Assembly: GCA_026936325.1 (NCBI GenBank)
Contig: JAPTHN010000038.1
Location: 3,838,452 to 3,902,451 of the forward strand
Length of the DNA: 64,000 bases
Direction of reading: 5' to 3'
Source of the DNA: Platynereis dumerilii
Lineage: Eukaryota; Annelida; Polychaeta; Phyllodocida; Nereididae
Made by a program: the position numbers and the translations under genes. The number at the start of each line of letters is the position of its first letter. The stretch's first letter is position 1. Of this stretch, positions 38,203-49,409 are shown piece by piece. The notes under the pieces were generated by a model, which did not search any database, was not told the DNA's origin, and worked only from the letters and a program-made list of their open reading frames with translations.

Positions 38203-38903
38203 TGTTGGAAACACTGGTGAAGAAAAAACTGTTAAATACTGATAATCATAACAAACATTGTGAACTAGATTCAGTGAGGTGTGAAACAGCTGATTTCCTT
38301 GCTATTATGCTCATTACCTGTTAAGACACCAAACTGGACAAATTCACTTTATTCTGGCAATTTCAATTCTACCTGGAACTTTCCTGAACTTTATCAACTT
38401 TCCTGAACTTTACCAACTTTACCTGAAAACTTCAACATGTCATCTTGTCTGGCAAAGGCCATCAAGTCAGTGTTTGTATGTAAATTTCAAACTTATTTTA
38501 CTTAAATTAATATGATAAATTTAATACAACTTTGATTATAAATCTTTCATTCATATTCATAGATTAATTAAATAGAATTTTCATGACTTTATTTAAACTT
38601 TAAACTTTATGCTTTTACTTTAATGAACTTTAATTATGTAATAACTCAGAAGTTTATAGATCATCTTAGAAGTTCATAAATTAACTTAAACATTTTTCTT
38701 AATTTTATATATTTATTTTAAATGGTATATGGTTCAATGATTACTGCTTATTTTCCTGTGTTTTATGATTTATTATTTATGTTTACTGTTTACTTAATTT
38801 TGTGTTTCCTATTTTTTAGGGAACCTATCTATCGTATCCTATCGTTGAAATAAAGGATTGATCGAGTTTCCAAAATAGATGTTCATCGTCTTTGTCCGAC
38901 ACA
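38203..38903 (+). repeat. 3' LTR of the BEL/Pao element
   Basis: 701 bp, aligned without gaps to the 5' LTR. All the roughly nine differences fall in the first 260 bases; the remaining 440 look identical. Confidence 0.93.
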
Positions 38904-39099
38904 GTGCTTTTCTCAAGATATTGTTATGACCAGACAGGAAGTGCAACAACAGTGCCTCCTTCCCAACCCATGTTAAGGATGACAGACCATCAAACAAGCT
39001 GCAGGACTGGTGAAAAGGGCAATATAATGGAAGCGAATTAGATATATCTCATTGACTGTTGCTTTGGATAAAGTATCTCTTTTATTCCTTTGAAATTAT

Positions 39100-41110
39100 G
39101 GTATCTCTTTTGTTCCTTTGAAATTACAATATCTCTTTCATTCCTTTGAAGTTAATCCATCCATGAGCTGCACATACATGTTTGACAAATATATTCTTAT
39201 ATATCAGTTGTAGTCATGACTAAGATGAAGATAATATCAAATCTGCCACACCCACAGCCATATCATGATTCCCTCCGGTAGTTCATGACTCGCATAGTTT
39301 CATACTAGACAGCCTCTATTTTGGGGTACCTGTACCACGAGCAATTGCTTGGTGATAATCCAGATTTGATATGTGCTAATGCATCACGTCTTTCTTCTCA
39401 TTTTCTCCTATTGCCTTGTGAGGCCTTCAAATTGAGAGATGGAGGGTCCTCATCTTCTTGCCATTTTGTGACGTTTCTTCTATTGTGACACATATCTTCA
39501 GTGGTGTCAATGTTCTACCAGGTCCCCGCATTTGCCCTCATTTCTCTTTTAGGTTGACATAAGTACCGTAAAACGGGATTACTTTGGCCGTTCTGTACTA
39601 CTTTGGCCGCCAAATGAGAAAAAGATTGAGTATCCTGTATCTCTTAAACCAATATAGATAACAGGAAATTTCTTTCTACATCTGCTCGAGTTACTTGATT
39701 ACTTTTACGTACATTAATTTTGTTTCAATATCATGATGGCAGTGCTTCTTGTGAAGGCCATTCTGGGAAAAAGCAGATTTGCAAAAAAGTGTGATTTTGC
39801 AGGGAAGTGTCTACTTTGTTCTGGGTGGGTCAAGTGCAAGCTTACGCAGTGAAAATTGTGGACGATTTTTAAAGATAATATATCAAAGTTTGAAACTATA
39901 CAGGATTTGTTTATATGTCATGTAATTTATTGAGTTTAGGGCTATGGCCAATGTTACCCCAATTCTCCAAGTCAGTATCGGGGTTACTTTGGCCACCCCT
40001 GGAAATGGCAATTGGCAAGAGTTGGAACAGTTTGTAGTCAATAGCAGTCAAGGAGGTATAAACCTTGATTTGACAAACAGGTGTATGACCCTGAAAATTA
40101 TGTTGACCACCATAGATGCTAAAAAAATATCATAAATGGTCCCTACGGTAGCTGTGAACCACCGTAGACACATGATTTCATCCAAAATAGCATTAGACAA
40201 AGTCATGTCATCTTTGATTATTTTTCATGATGTTTGTCAACATAATGTTACATTGGTGAATTACGTGAATTACACACAAAAAAATTGAATATCAGAATAC
40301 AATTGTAAAATACCACATGATTGATGAAAACTGTTTAAAATGACACCTTTTATGACTGTTAGCATATCTTACATTCTTGTGACCTAAAAACTGGGGTATG
40401 TTCACACTATGCCATTCTGAATTAGGAGGCAGTAGTACATAGAGTTTGGTACACATATCAATACAACATTTTTGTTCAGAAATCTGCGAATGAGTCACAA
40501 CTCATTCTAGAATACAAAAATACATTCCTGGGCTTGTTGGGAGGCCAAAATAACATAACAAATTAAATTCTACTGCGGAATATGGTATTACAATACTATT
40601 ACATGCTCAAAATCTAAGGCGGCCAAAGTTACCCCAACTCCAGGGTTACTTTGGCTGACCCTTTAATTATGTTAAAAAACAGAGACCATCATAGATTTTG
40701 GAAAGCTTTTTGACAGATGAAAACCTCAATGTACTAGCTGTGTTATGGCACAACACTGTTGATATTCAACAAACAGTTTTTCTCAGAACACATTTTTGGT
40801 GCTCCGAAATGGCCAAAGTAACCCAGTTTTGCGGTAGCTCTACATATAGTTTTGGAAGCATTTTATTTCGTTACTGCATTCACTGAACAGCAGTCAAAAA
40901 AAGTACATGAACTGGAATGGTAGCAACTCATCACACAAAATAGGAATACACACACTGTCACACGCTTAGAATTCTGCTGTTGATAGTGCATCGTAACAGG
41001 TTGTGTGGGCTACGTATCATTTTTGAAGAGGTTTACATTATTTTGCATAATTCACCAACAGCAAAAATTTATTTCAAAAGAATAGGTTAACAACACCCCA
41101 ATTCCATTTT
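39100..41110 (+). repeat. Left arm of an inverted pair (partner 46700-47460)
   Basis: About 39120-39565 and 40837-41110 pair, in reverse complement, with 46720-47460. The arm is interrupted by the TA-flanked element at 39566-40834, which the partner lacks. It includes the GTGCTAATGCATCACGTCTT module (near 39376) also seen near 15, 15713, 42272, 47200 and 60229. Confidence 0.75.
39566..40834. mobile_element. 1.27-kb TA-flanked non-autonomous element
   Basis: Ends CCGTAAAACGGGATTACTTT and AAAGTAACCCAGTTTTGCGG are inverted repeats of about 25 bp, each bordered by TA (39564-39565, 40835-40836). The related arm at 46980-47030 shows the empty site. TA duplication points to the Tc1/mariner-type superfamilies. 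Inside, GGCCAAAGTAACCCC or its inverse recurs about eight times. No transposase frame. Confidence 0.82.
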
Positions 41111-41264
41111 TATAGCAAAAATTATTGTTATTCTGCGATCAAAGACCTGAAGATTTACAATTCACAACCTTTGATTTCTCATATATGAATACATGCCTTT
41201 CAGGCCTGGTGATTAGACTTGATGGTGCTTTTTTAGGTTGTATTGTATAATATTATACTCTCAG

Positions 41265-41640
41265 TCATGAACAAAAAAAGGCAGGAAAAACGTCGAAGCA
41301 AACCTTCCACAATGATACGGTTCAGGGCAGAAATAGAACGGCACTCATAGGCAGTGGCAAGGAGAACATTGCCCAAAGTTTCCAAGTTGTAGCATTCGCA
41401 AGTGTTGGTGACTGTCATGTGATGAAGAGTGATGAGAAGACTGGGAGTCCGGCACGTACCCTATTTGTTCAGACATGTCAATTGTCCAGGATCTTTTAAT
41501 TGCCCCAGCATAGAACACTGGATACAACCCACCTGCATTTAATGTCCCATGACTAAATTGAGTGCCAGTGGCAGCCAAACCAACATTCTTAACCATTAGG
41601 CCATGGAGAACTCTTGAATCTTCAAATCACCATAAGCCCT
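41265..41640 (+). repeat. Repeat shared with 48960-49215
   Basis: Several blocks match in order: CTCCACAATGA-type, TCAGGGCAG, AACATTGCCCA, TAGCATTC, GTGGCAGCCAAACCAACA and CCATTAGGCCA. Moderate identity, with an extra segment at about 41405-41540. It runs straight into the R2 module in both places. Confidence 0.6.
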
Positions 41641-41885
41641 CACATGATAGAGTGATGGGACTATCCATTAATGTATCAAAGGGACCTGTTGTGAAATGAT
41701 TGAGCAGTATCAACAGCCTGGTAAAATAATTGGATAATTGGTCAAGCCTAAGGCAGCAGCTTTTTCTGAATGGCTGTACTGGTTTACTAATGGATGTGGA
41801 CCAACATACAAATAATGTACGATTATAGGCATTAATGGTCTTCAAGGGTTTAGTTTCTTTTTCATATTTAAGAATCCGGACGTAA
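41640..41885 (+). repeat. R2 module, copy 2
   Basis: Matches 30165-30400; strongest over GCAGCAGCTTTTTCTGAATG and GTTTACTAATGGATG. Confidence 0.65.
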
Positions 41886-41899
41886 ATATGCAAATCACA

Positions 41900-42960
41900 T
41901 GAAAATTTTGTTAAGAATAGCGAATATTTCTCTCTAGAAGCAGTTACGGCCTGTTATCAATTACATACTTGTGTAACATTCAAAGCCATATTAGTTATGC
42001 ATTATCTTCACAGGTATTTTTTCCTTACAAGAGTGCCATTAATCGCAAATGAAATGCAAGTACACAAATATAAAATTATCTTTCACTCTTAAAAACACAT
42101 GCTTAGAAACTAATCCATGCATTCATTGAGTGACATCACCAAATGTAAATCGTTTCAACTTAATTGGCCACAGCCATATCGGAATACATGCTGGTTGTGA
42201 CTTTGATGTCTTCAGCCCTTTTGTGGGAGTAAGCCAGTCATGAACAATTGTTCACTGACAACCCAGATCAGTGCTAATGCGTCACGACGTTCTTTTCATT
42301 TTCTCTTGTTGTGCTGGAACACCTTCCACTGATGATTGTCGAAACACATACTAAGCCATGTCTCTGTGTCACTTTGGTGATGATTTTCATATTGTGAAAT
42401 GTATTTCTTTGGCGTAATTCCAATAAAGTTTTCACTTGTCACTACCATTTCCTTTGTATGGCTGATGACATGTTTCATTTCAAGTTTGTTTTCTTCAGTG
42501 AACCTTTGCCTTGCTCTAAAAACTATACAAACAAGAACTACAACAATCACAGCATCTAATTCTACTGTTAATTTATCACAATTACTAAGTCCTGAGTATT
42601 AAAGGAGCGACCATTTAATAATCAGGGGGGCTTGGAGTTTTCCTCCGCGGGAAAATTATTTATTTCGGCGCATGGTGTTGCCAAATATTCCCTTCTAAAT
42701 CAAATAATGCCTTATTGAGAAATATCCTCGGCAGAAATTATTTTTTCAAGACTGCCAAAAAGAATTTATTCTCACCCCTAAGCAGTCTATGTACAATTTT
42801 AAAGAAGACACGCACACAAGCCATCAAATGCATGACTATATATTTCACAAGGAAATTTTCCACGCTTAGAGCCCTGGGACCCGGGGCATTGTGAGTATTG
42901 TTTTTTTTTATTATACAGTTGACTGCGTGGGGTGTCCCCTAAGTACATGGGATCACTCTG
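41900..42960. other. Mostly unassigned
   Basis: About 42165-42310 resembles 39250-39410 (CACAGCCATATC and GTGCTAATGCGTCACGACGT). An overlapping pair of small frames at 42296-42602 has no recognisable product. GACCATTTAATAATCAGGGG at 42609 resembles some hAT-type termini, but I find no partner end. Confidence 0.45.
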
Positions 42961-42969
42961 AAATATTGG

Positions 42970-43440
42970 GGACTATTCAAACGGCCAATAAACATGGTAA
43001 TTAGTACTAATTACACTAGCTGTTTTGTATTGGTGTGGCTTATTCCTTACAAAGCTGAGCTTGGACTATTGACAGGTCGGCGGAAGTGCTTTGTAATCCT
43101 TCCGTAATTCCTTGGAGTGAACACGACATTTGGCCAAGCTGATCACTTCCTGCTCTCTCTGTAATATATCAAAGCAAAGGTCGGGTCTAGCAGCAGTTAT
43201 CTTGCAGACTTACGCTCTTCCTCACGTAATATAAGGGTTGAATTTATATTAGTCAATAGAGTGGTCTGTTTTATGTGATGGCCTACAACATGGCTTCAGA
43301 ACTAATCTTCCTTCTGTGTCTTATTGCTTTTGTTTTGTTTTGTTGTTGATTTCCTTCAGAGAAAATGCAAGGTGAAACAACCCCTAGATTGCCTTGAAAT
43401 GCCACTTCTTGTCCATGGCAAGCTGATTTACAATAAGGAC
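42970..43440 (+). repeat. Repeat pair member (with 49410-49800), includes a 130-base module
   Basis: Near-identical to 49410-49680 and still similar to 43440/49800. Contains GCGGAAGTGCTTTGTAATCC at about 43080, the core of the family P module. Confidence 0.8.
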
Positions 43441-43729
43441 ACCATATACGAGTATTATCATGAGGTATTCACAGCATTCCAGAAGTGATCGTGCTTCAAA
43501 ACTACATTAACGTTCAATGATAACAATTATGAAAACAGTAACTGTTGTAAAAGTCTTGAAGTTAATTGTCAGCTCCACAACTGGCCATCAACTGACCATC
43601 ATGTAGAAAATTAACTGTTTTAAAATATCAAATCAGTCAAGTTTGATCTCCTGTTGTTGTGTGTTACGAAATTTACTAAAGGAAGGTGGTTGGACTGGAA
43701 GGTCTTTCAGCGATTCAGTGATTGTGGTT

Positions 43730-43860
43730 TTAAATCAGCCTCACTTGTGTTTTCTCTTTTCTGGAGTGGCAGGTTGTGAATGGGCATTCACAAGTGGCAG
43801 CATATGGTGATTAGCTAAAGTGATTTATGCTTCTACTTTTATTGAATCAAAGCTGCTTTA
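43730..43860 (+). repeat. Family P hairpin module
   Basis: TTGTGAATGGGCATTCACAA with the following AGTGGCAGCATATGGTGATT; also in copies A, B and C (near 10708, 24668, 26356). Confidence 0.75.
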
Positions 43861-44538
43861 GAATGAGTAGAATGTATGGCACATGCCGCACATATATATA
43901 TTATTTTTATAGTCAAACGTTTTCTACTCTAGGATGTCACCTCGCTCTGAGAATGCTTCTTGTTAAAGGAAGTCTCGTACTTGCAATGTGTGAAACTGCA
44001 CAATGATCCTGTTGGGGTTGATACTTTCATCAGTTTGGAAAGAAATCTATGTGATACCGGAGCTAAAAAACGGCCTCAAAAATAGGTTTAGCAGACATGC
44101 AGAGTCTTTTGCAGACGTCTGTATTTTGTATTTTGAGGTCTTAGCAGACGTCTGCATCCACTGATAATTTGATCATAACAGACCGTCTGCAGCACTTGTT
44201 GCAGACCGTCTGCAGTAGAGAATGCAGACGTCTTGCATGTTTTGCCCTGTTACCGACGTCTTTTGTTTCAATATTGTTTTTTTTGCGGAATTACATGTAA
44301 ATGCATGTTTTAAGAGCAACCAGACGTCTGTAACTGTTATATTTTTAAAGCAACCAGCATATATATTTTTATCCAAATATGGCACATCCACGCATAGTAG
44401 TGAGCGCACATACACGCGCGTGTACATGTATTTGCGTGCATCATTACGCTTGTATATGCGTTTACGACCACATGTGGACCTGTCATCCAGCGCATGCGTG
44501 GACCTGCATTCACGCGCATGCGTGTATATGCGATCGTA

Positions 44539-44629
44539 GACATGCCATCCAGCGCAAGCTTGGATATGCCATCCAGCGCAAGCTTGGACATGCCATCCAG
44601 CGCGAGCTTGGACATGCCATCCAGCGCAG
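44539..44629 (+). repeat. 24-bp minisatellite, left
   Basis: GACATGCCATCCAGCGCAAG plus CTTG, about 3.8 units with very few changes. Confidence 0.92.
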
Positions 44630-44660
44630 TTTACTTATCAGAACATAGGAGCCCCTCCAG

Positions 44661-44939
44661 CAGTGGCGTAGCCATGGGAGATGGAGGAGGCGGAAAACCA
44701 GAACCATTTTAATCCGGAAACCGACCAAAACCACAAACCATTTTAATATTTTTGTGAAAATATCCACAACCAATTTAATCTTTATGATTTTTATACCATT
44801 GAAACTGTCTTTTCAAGCTGATTCTAATGGTACCAAACATGTCGGGGTGCAAAAAGGGCAACCAAATTAATCTGAATTCCCAAAAAAACCAACACCATTT
44901 TAATCCCCCCCCCTTCCCAAATTCCTGGATCCGCCCCTG
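44661..44939. mobile_element. hAT-like MITE at the axis
   Basis: Ends CAGTGGCGTAGCCATGG and, inverted, CAGGGGCGGATCCAGGA agree at 13 of 17 positions and have the CAG-GGCG look of hAT termini. Interior has repeated CCATTTTAAT. I do not see a clean 8-bp duplication. Confidence 0.5.
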
Positions 44940-44962
44940 GGTTCTCTCACTGATTTGGATGT

Positions 44963-45058
44963 GCGCTGTAAAGCATGTCCACTCACGCGCTGTATGGCAT
45001 GTACACTCATGCGCTGTATAGCATGTCCACTCATGCGCTGTAAAGCATGTCCACGCGC
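44963..45058 (+). repeat. 24-bp minisatellite, right
   Basis: Exactly four units of GCGCTGTAAAGCATGTCCAC plus four bases. Its sequence is a diverged reverse complement of the left minisatellite (GCGCTGGATGGCATGTC), so it is the arm partner. Confidence 0.93.
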
Positions 45059-45844
45059 GTAGATTTTTCACGCGTGCGCTGTTTGACACATCCACACGCG
45101 TGTATGTGTCAAATCTGGCACATCCACGCGTCCCGAAAGCGTGTATGTGCGCTCTGGAACATGCGTGGATATGTCAAATTTGGATAAAAATATACCTCCA
45201 ACCAGACATCTTTAACTGGTACCAGACGTCTGTAACTGTTATATTTTTAAAGCAACCAGACATCTTTAACTGGTACATTTCAATCATATCCAGACGTCTG
45301 TAACTGATGTCTTTTTTTAGCAACCAGACGTCTGTAACTGGTACATTTCAATGGTATCCAGATGTCTGTAACTGGTGTATTTTTAAAGCAACCAGATGCC
45401 TGTAGTTGGTAAATTTCAAGAATATCCAGACATCTGTAACTGATGTATTTTTGTGGCAACCACACGTCTGTAATTGGTACATTTCAATAGTATCCAGACG
45501 TCTGTAACAGGTGTACTTAAGAAATTGATACACCGACGTCTGTTACTGTACAGAATATGCATAATACAGACCTCTGAATCTCCAATATATATTTTTAGCG
45601 TCTGCTAAGACAAGATTCTGATCAATGTCCTCCAGACATCAGTGACAGTACTGCTAGTTCTCGATCAAACTTTGGCTGTCTGCTGTATCCACAAAATGGT
45701 TAATTCCAGATGTCTGGAAGACCTTTAAAATTAACTTATACAGACGTTTGCAAAGATACAAATTAATAGTTTAACAGACGTCTGCAATCTCCATTTAGCA
45801 GAAAAAGCAGACGTCTGTATGTCTGTAACTCCTAAAAAATGGCC

Positions 45845-46700
45845 TGTTTCTTATATGTTATACCTTGGTGTTGTCTTGTGCAATCTTTTGAAGTTCTTCA
45901 GATATTAGTCTAGAATTTGTCTACATAGCGGAGTAGAGGTGGGTAATATTTGATTATATTAGTTTAAAGTCTCTTGTGTGAGTGCAGTTTGTTGTTTTGA
46001 AAGGTAAAAATTACCACTCTCTATGAATAGAGGGAATATACAGTAATGGTTGATCGCTGGGAGAGCAGGTGAGAAAGGAGGCTTGCTGAAACAATTGTTC
46101 ATTTCCAGGGGCAACCATCTATGTTGATTTTTAATACGAAATATGATAGCCAGCCCTAGTTTTTTTTTGTAGCTTGTGCAATACAAGTTAAACTAACATC
46201 ATGAATGAAACAATGTCAGACATATACATATATGTATATAAAATAAATTAAAGGTTTCAAATTTCACAACTTCTGGTCTTCGATCATGGAATGATAGCAC
46301 AGTACAACCAAAGATAAAGTAAGACAATCTTCTGTTCGAAGTGTGTTTACCTATTTTGTCTTCCTTTCTCCTCTCCACCCCAAATATCCTTACAGCAACA
46401 TTTGACCCCTCGCCACAACTTTTATCCCATATTAAGAACTCTATTAAGACAGCCAGCAATGTAATTGCAATTGGCAAAGGGGCGCTATATCAAAGAAATC
46501 AAACACCATGGGGGTAATGGAGTTTGAATATGTGTTGGTTTTGTGTAAATTTAATGTTTTTTAAAAGGTATTTTAAAGTGAGTAAAGGTTGGAAGTGATT
46601 TGGGGGCAGCCCATTGGTGTGAAAGCCTTTCAAAGGGTAAAGAAGTGGCTGATTCTTCCTTCCTACCAGGATAGTCACATTTAGGGTAGTCTCAATTTAT
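45845..46700. other. Unassigned stretch
   Basis: No repeat partner inside the window. GGGGCGCTATATCAA near 46479 resembles the 3' end of some SINEs, but no head is visible. The antisense 92-codon frame (46199-46477) has no recognisable domain. Confidence 0.45.
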
Positions 46701-47460
46701 TTTTATTTTGAGTTGTACTGTCATTGTTGGCCATTTATGTGACATAATTAAGGGTGTGGTGAAGCTGACCTTTGATGTCAATGTTATTGCAATTGGTGAA
46801 TTATGCGAAATAATCTTAACCTCTATATTATACAAAGAAGCCCCACATCACAGTTGTGATGCATCAGCAACAGCAGAAATGTGTAGGCCTTTGTGTTTTC
46901 CTTTTTTGTGTGATCAGTTGGGTCATTCTAGTTCATTTAGCTTTTCAATTGGTGTCAATAGGCTCAGCAAATGCAGAAACAAAATGGAAGGCTTCCAAAA
47001 ATATATGTACTACTTGTAGGCCTACTTATGTCAACCTAAACGAGAAATGAGGGCAAACACAGGGACCTGGCAGAAATGACACCACAGAAGATATGTGCAA
47101 CAACAGAAGAAACCTTACAAAATGAGAAGATGATGACTACCGTCTCTTCATTGGAAGGCCTCACGAGGCAACAGGAGAAAACGAGCAGAAAGACGTGATG
47201 CATTAGCACAAATCTGGATTGTCAGCAAGCAATTGCTCGTGGTCCACATACCCCAAAATAGAGGCTGCGTAAAGATAGTTTGAAACTATGAGAGTCATGA
47301 ACTACCAGAGGGAATCATGATATGGCTATGAGTGTGGCTGATTTGATATTATCTTCATCTTAGTCTGCAATTGATATATATATATAAGAATACATTAATT
47401 TTTTCAAACATGTATGTGCAGCTCATGGACTGATTAATTTCAAAGGAATGAAAGAGATAA
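46700..47460 (-). repeat. Right arm of the inverted pair
   Basis: Reverse complement of 39120-39565 plus 40837-41110, seen in CTCATTTCTCGTTTAGGTTG, TGCATAATTCACCAA-type and GAGCAATTGCT blocks. It supplies the empty site for the 39566 insertion. Confidence 0.75.
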
Positions 47461-48349
47461 TGAGCCTTTAATTTGCATCAGATTAACAGCAAATGAGATT
47501 CTTGTAAGCTTATTCATTGTATATATATACGATTATACGTGTGTTTAATTTGCTTGCATGTTGTCACCTTTTTCACAACTTCTGCAGATTGTTCAGTCAT
47601 TGGTCATAACTTCAGATTGTTTTCTACCTGTATTTTCCTACAAAACCCTAATAATCAAATTAATCGAAAAACCTTATTCATTGATTAAAACACATGAGAT
47701 CAAAACATTTGCAGTGATTACTTTTTCTCTCCTACCCCTTTGTATTTTGTAAATCAAGTATTTTCCTCTTGATCCTGAAATATGAGAAATGAATTGAAAC
47801 CCCGAGGGTCATCATCCTTTGTTGCTACATGGTTGAAACAATGCTGCTGCTTCAGGCTAGTCAAATTAATGGGTAATCTCGCCAAGCTAATGAGTAAGAT
47901 CAATCATTATCCCAAGGGCATGTTTGATGCCTTAATGGATGATATCAAGTAAGTGGTAATTGTCCTTTATAATTGCAATTACCCATTTGTATATCCGATA
48001 AATCATATCCTCTACCCTTCCTTCAACAATAACAGAAGATCAAATCACTTGGCAAAAGTCCAACTCTGAATAAACACACATATCGTAATGTTTCAGTCTG
48101 AATAAAATTAATTGTACAAATAAATTTTCGCATTTGATTTTCGAGTAAACTAAACTTCATTTCACATATTCCTACGTAGATTGATTCTAATTGTTAGTGA
48201 AAAGTAAAAATTCATAAATTCACAGTCACCTTGCATTTTAATGCACTAATTTATAGTTCGCATCAATCAAAAGCCCTTATCAAATAAATTACAAAAATAT
48301 TCATGTTTTCTATACGTTTTTTATTAGTAAAGGTGGTGATAGTACAAGC
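47461..48349. other. AT-rich, includes R2 module copy 3 (inverted)
   Basis: The inverted R2 module is at 47765-47960. The rest has short AT repeats (near 47520) and nothing I can name. Confidence 0.5.
47765..47960 (-). repeat. R2 module, copy 3
   Basis: Reverse complement of the 30165 copy, including its CTCATATTTC(C/A)GG tail. Confidence 0.65.
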
Positions 48350-48660
48350 CAGGTCTTAGCTCCATCGACCACAGCTTGGGCTTGCATTGCTTATTGCAGG
48401 TCAGCGGAAGTGCTTTGTAATCTTCCCTTAATTACTTGGAGTCAACACGACATTTGTCCGAACTTCTTCCTGCTCTCCCTGTAATCTATCACAGCAAAGG
48501 TTGAACTTTGCCACAAAGAACAGACTTAGGCAATTTCTTATAGGAGATGAACATGTTCCTGTATTTAGTGTTTTTATGGGTTTTTTTAACTCTGCCTTTT
48601 TCTTATTCTGATGAAAAGAGAAATAATTCAGAGGTAAACAGACAAGTAAAAACTTTCAAA
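48350..48660 (-). repeat. Inverted copy of 26915-27210 (family P edge)
   Basis: Contains the 130-base module (about 48395-48530, GTCAGCGGAAGTGCTTTGTA) and TCTGATGAAAAGAGAAATAA, which is inverted at about 26950. Confidence 0.8.
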
Positions 48661-49409
48661 ATTTTAGTTTGTTTATCATTCCTGAATCCCTGAACCATTG
48701 AGCGACAAAGGGTTAAGATTACTGATACCGAGTGAAAACATTGCTAATCACATAGTACATCATGAGCATGCGGAAAATAAAAGCAAACACTTTCTCACCC
48801 CAAATGAAGCCATGGGGAGAAGACCCTGAGTTAATGTTTCTAGTGTGCCTTGTTTGTTTTCTGTCATTTGCTGAGGCTGTTTGCCTTCCCAGAATTAGCT
48901 GCTGATCATGTTGTAACTGAAGGTGGTGATTTGATGCTTTTCTAATTTTTTTTGTTTATTCTCTCAGTCATGCACCACAATGCAAGCACACAATTAGAGG
49001 TGAGCCCTCCACAATGAGTCAATGACACAGCTCAGGGCAGCCAGAAAACATTGCCCATGGCCAGAGAAATGGAGAAAATTGATCAAGGTCTCCATGTGTA
49101 GCATTCTCCAGTTTGAAACTAGTGGTAGCCAAACCAACACAGTATTTACCATTAGGCCAAGGGGAACTCTAAAAGCTTCAAATCACAATTAACACTCACT
49201 TGGCACCGTGACGATACCATCCATTTTAAAATGCATCAAAGCGACCTAATGGGCATTGATCAGCAGCTTAGTAAAATAGTCTGGTAATTTGACAAGCCTG
49301 AGGTAGCAGCGTTTTCTGGATGGTTGTACTGGTTTACTAAGTGGGTTTGAATCAGCTACAACTCAGTCAGCCTTTCTAAGGAAGAGACAGGCACACAAAC
49401 CATCAAGTG
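48661..49409 (+). repeat. Repeat shared with 41265-41885, ending in R2 copy 4
   Basis: About 48960-49215 matches 41265-41640 and 49215-49350 is an R2 module. The first 300 bases show nothing that I can name. Confidence 0.55.

Larger units (their letters stand above)
31062..38903 (+). mobile_element. BEL/Pao LTR retrotransposon, near full length
   Basis: A 7.84-kb element with two 701-bp LTRs that begin TGTTGG and end GACACA. GTGCTTT flanks both ends (31055-31061 and 38904-38910); if the LTR is read as ending CAGT, the duplication is the 5-bp GCTTT usual for BEL/Pao. The order is LTR, gag, protease, reverse transcriptase, RNase H, integrase, LTR. Integrase after RNase H and the overall protein types place it in BEL/Pao. 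No envelope gene is seen. The LTRs differ at only about nine of 701 positions, so it is young. The coding region is nearly whole with about two breaks, so this copy looks inactive. Confidence 0.95.
44072..45844. mobile_element. 1.77-kb inverted-repeat element built on CAGACGTCTG palindromes
   Basis: The ends (GGCCTCAAAAATAGG and, inverted, GGCCATTTTTTAGG, each followed by CAGACAT) pair. Pairing recurs inside at 44345-44420 against 45110-45205. By eye about 26 copies of CAGACGTCTG or one- to two-base variants are spread over both arms. At 45200-45540 they sit every 33-34 bases in two alternating spacer types, giving a period of about 67. Two 24-bp minisatellites and a hAT-like insertion lie near the axis. 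No coding frame is credible. The target duplication is unclear. Dense subterminal motifs would suit transposase binding; that is inference. Confidence 0.75.

Noticed and set aside
45280-45533. Antisense frames with repeated YQLQTSG-type peptides
   Set aside because: Produced by the tandem DNA motif; no known protein family and no start context.
45200-45540. CRISPR-like look of regularly spaced CAGACGTCTG units
   Set aside because: Repeats are short and variable, the spacers repeat as two types, and the context is an animal transposon.
46199-46477. 92-codon antisense frame with a hydrophobic start
   Set aside because: No family resemblance, no splice or neighbour support.
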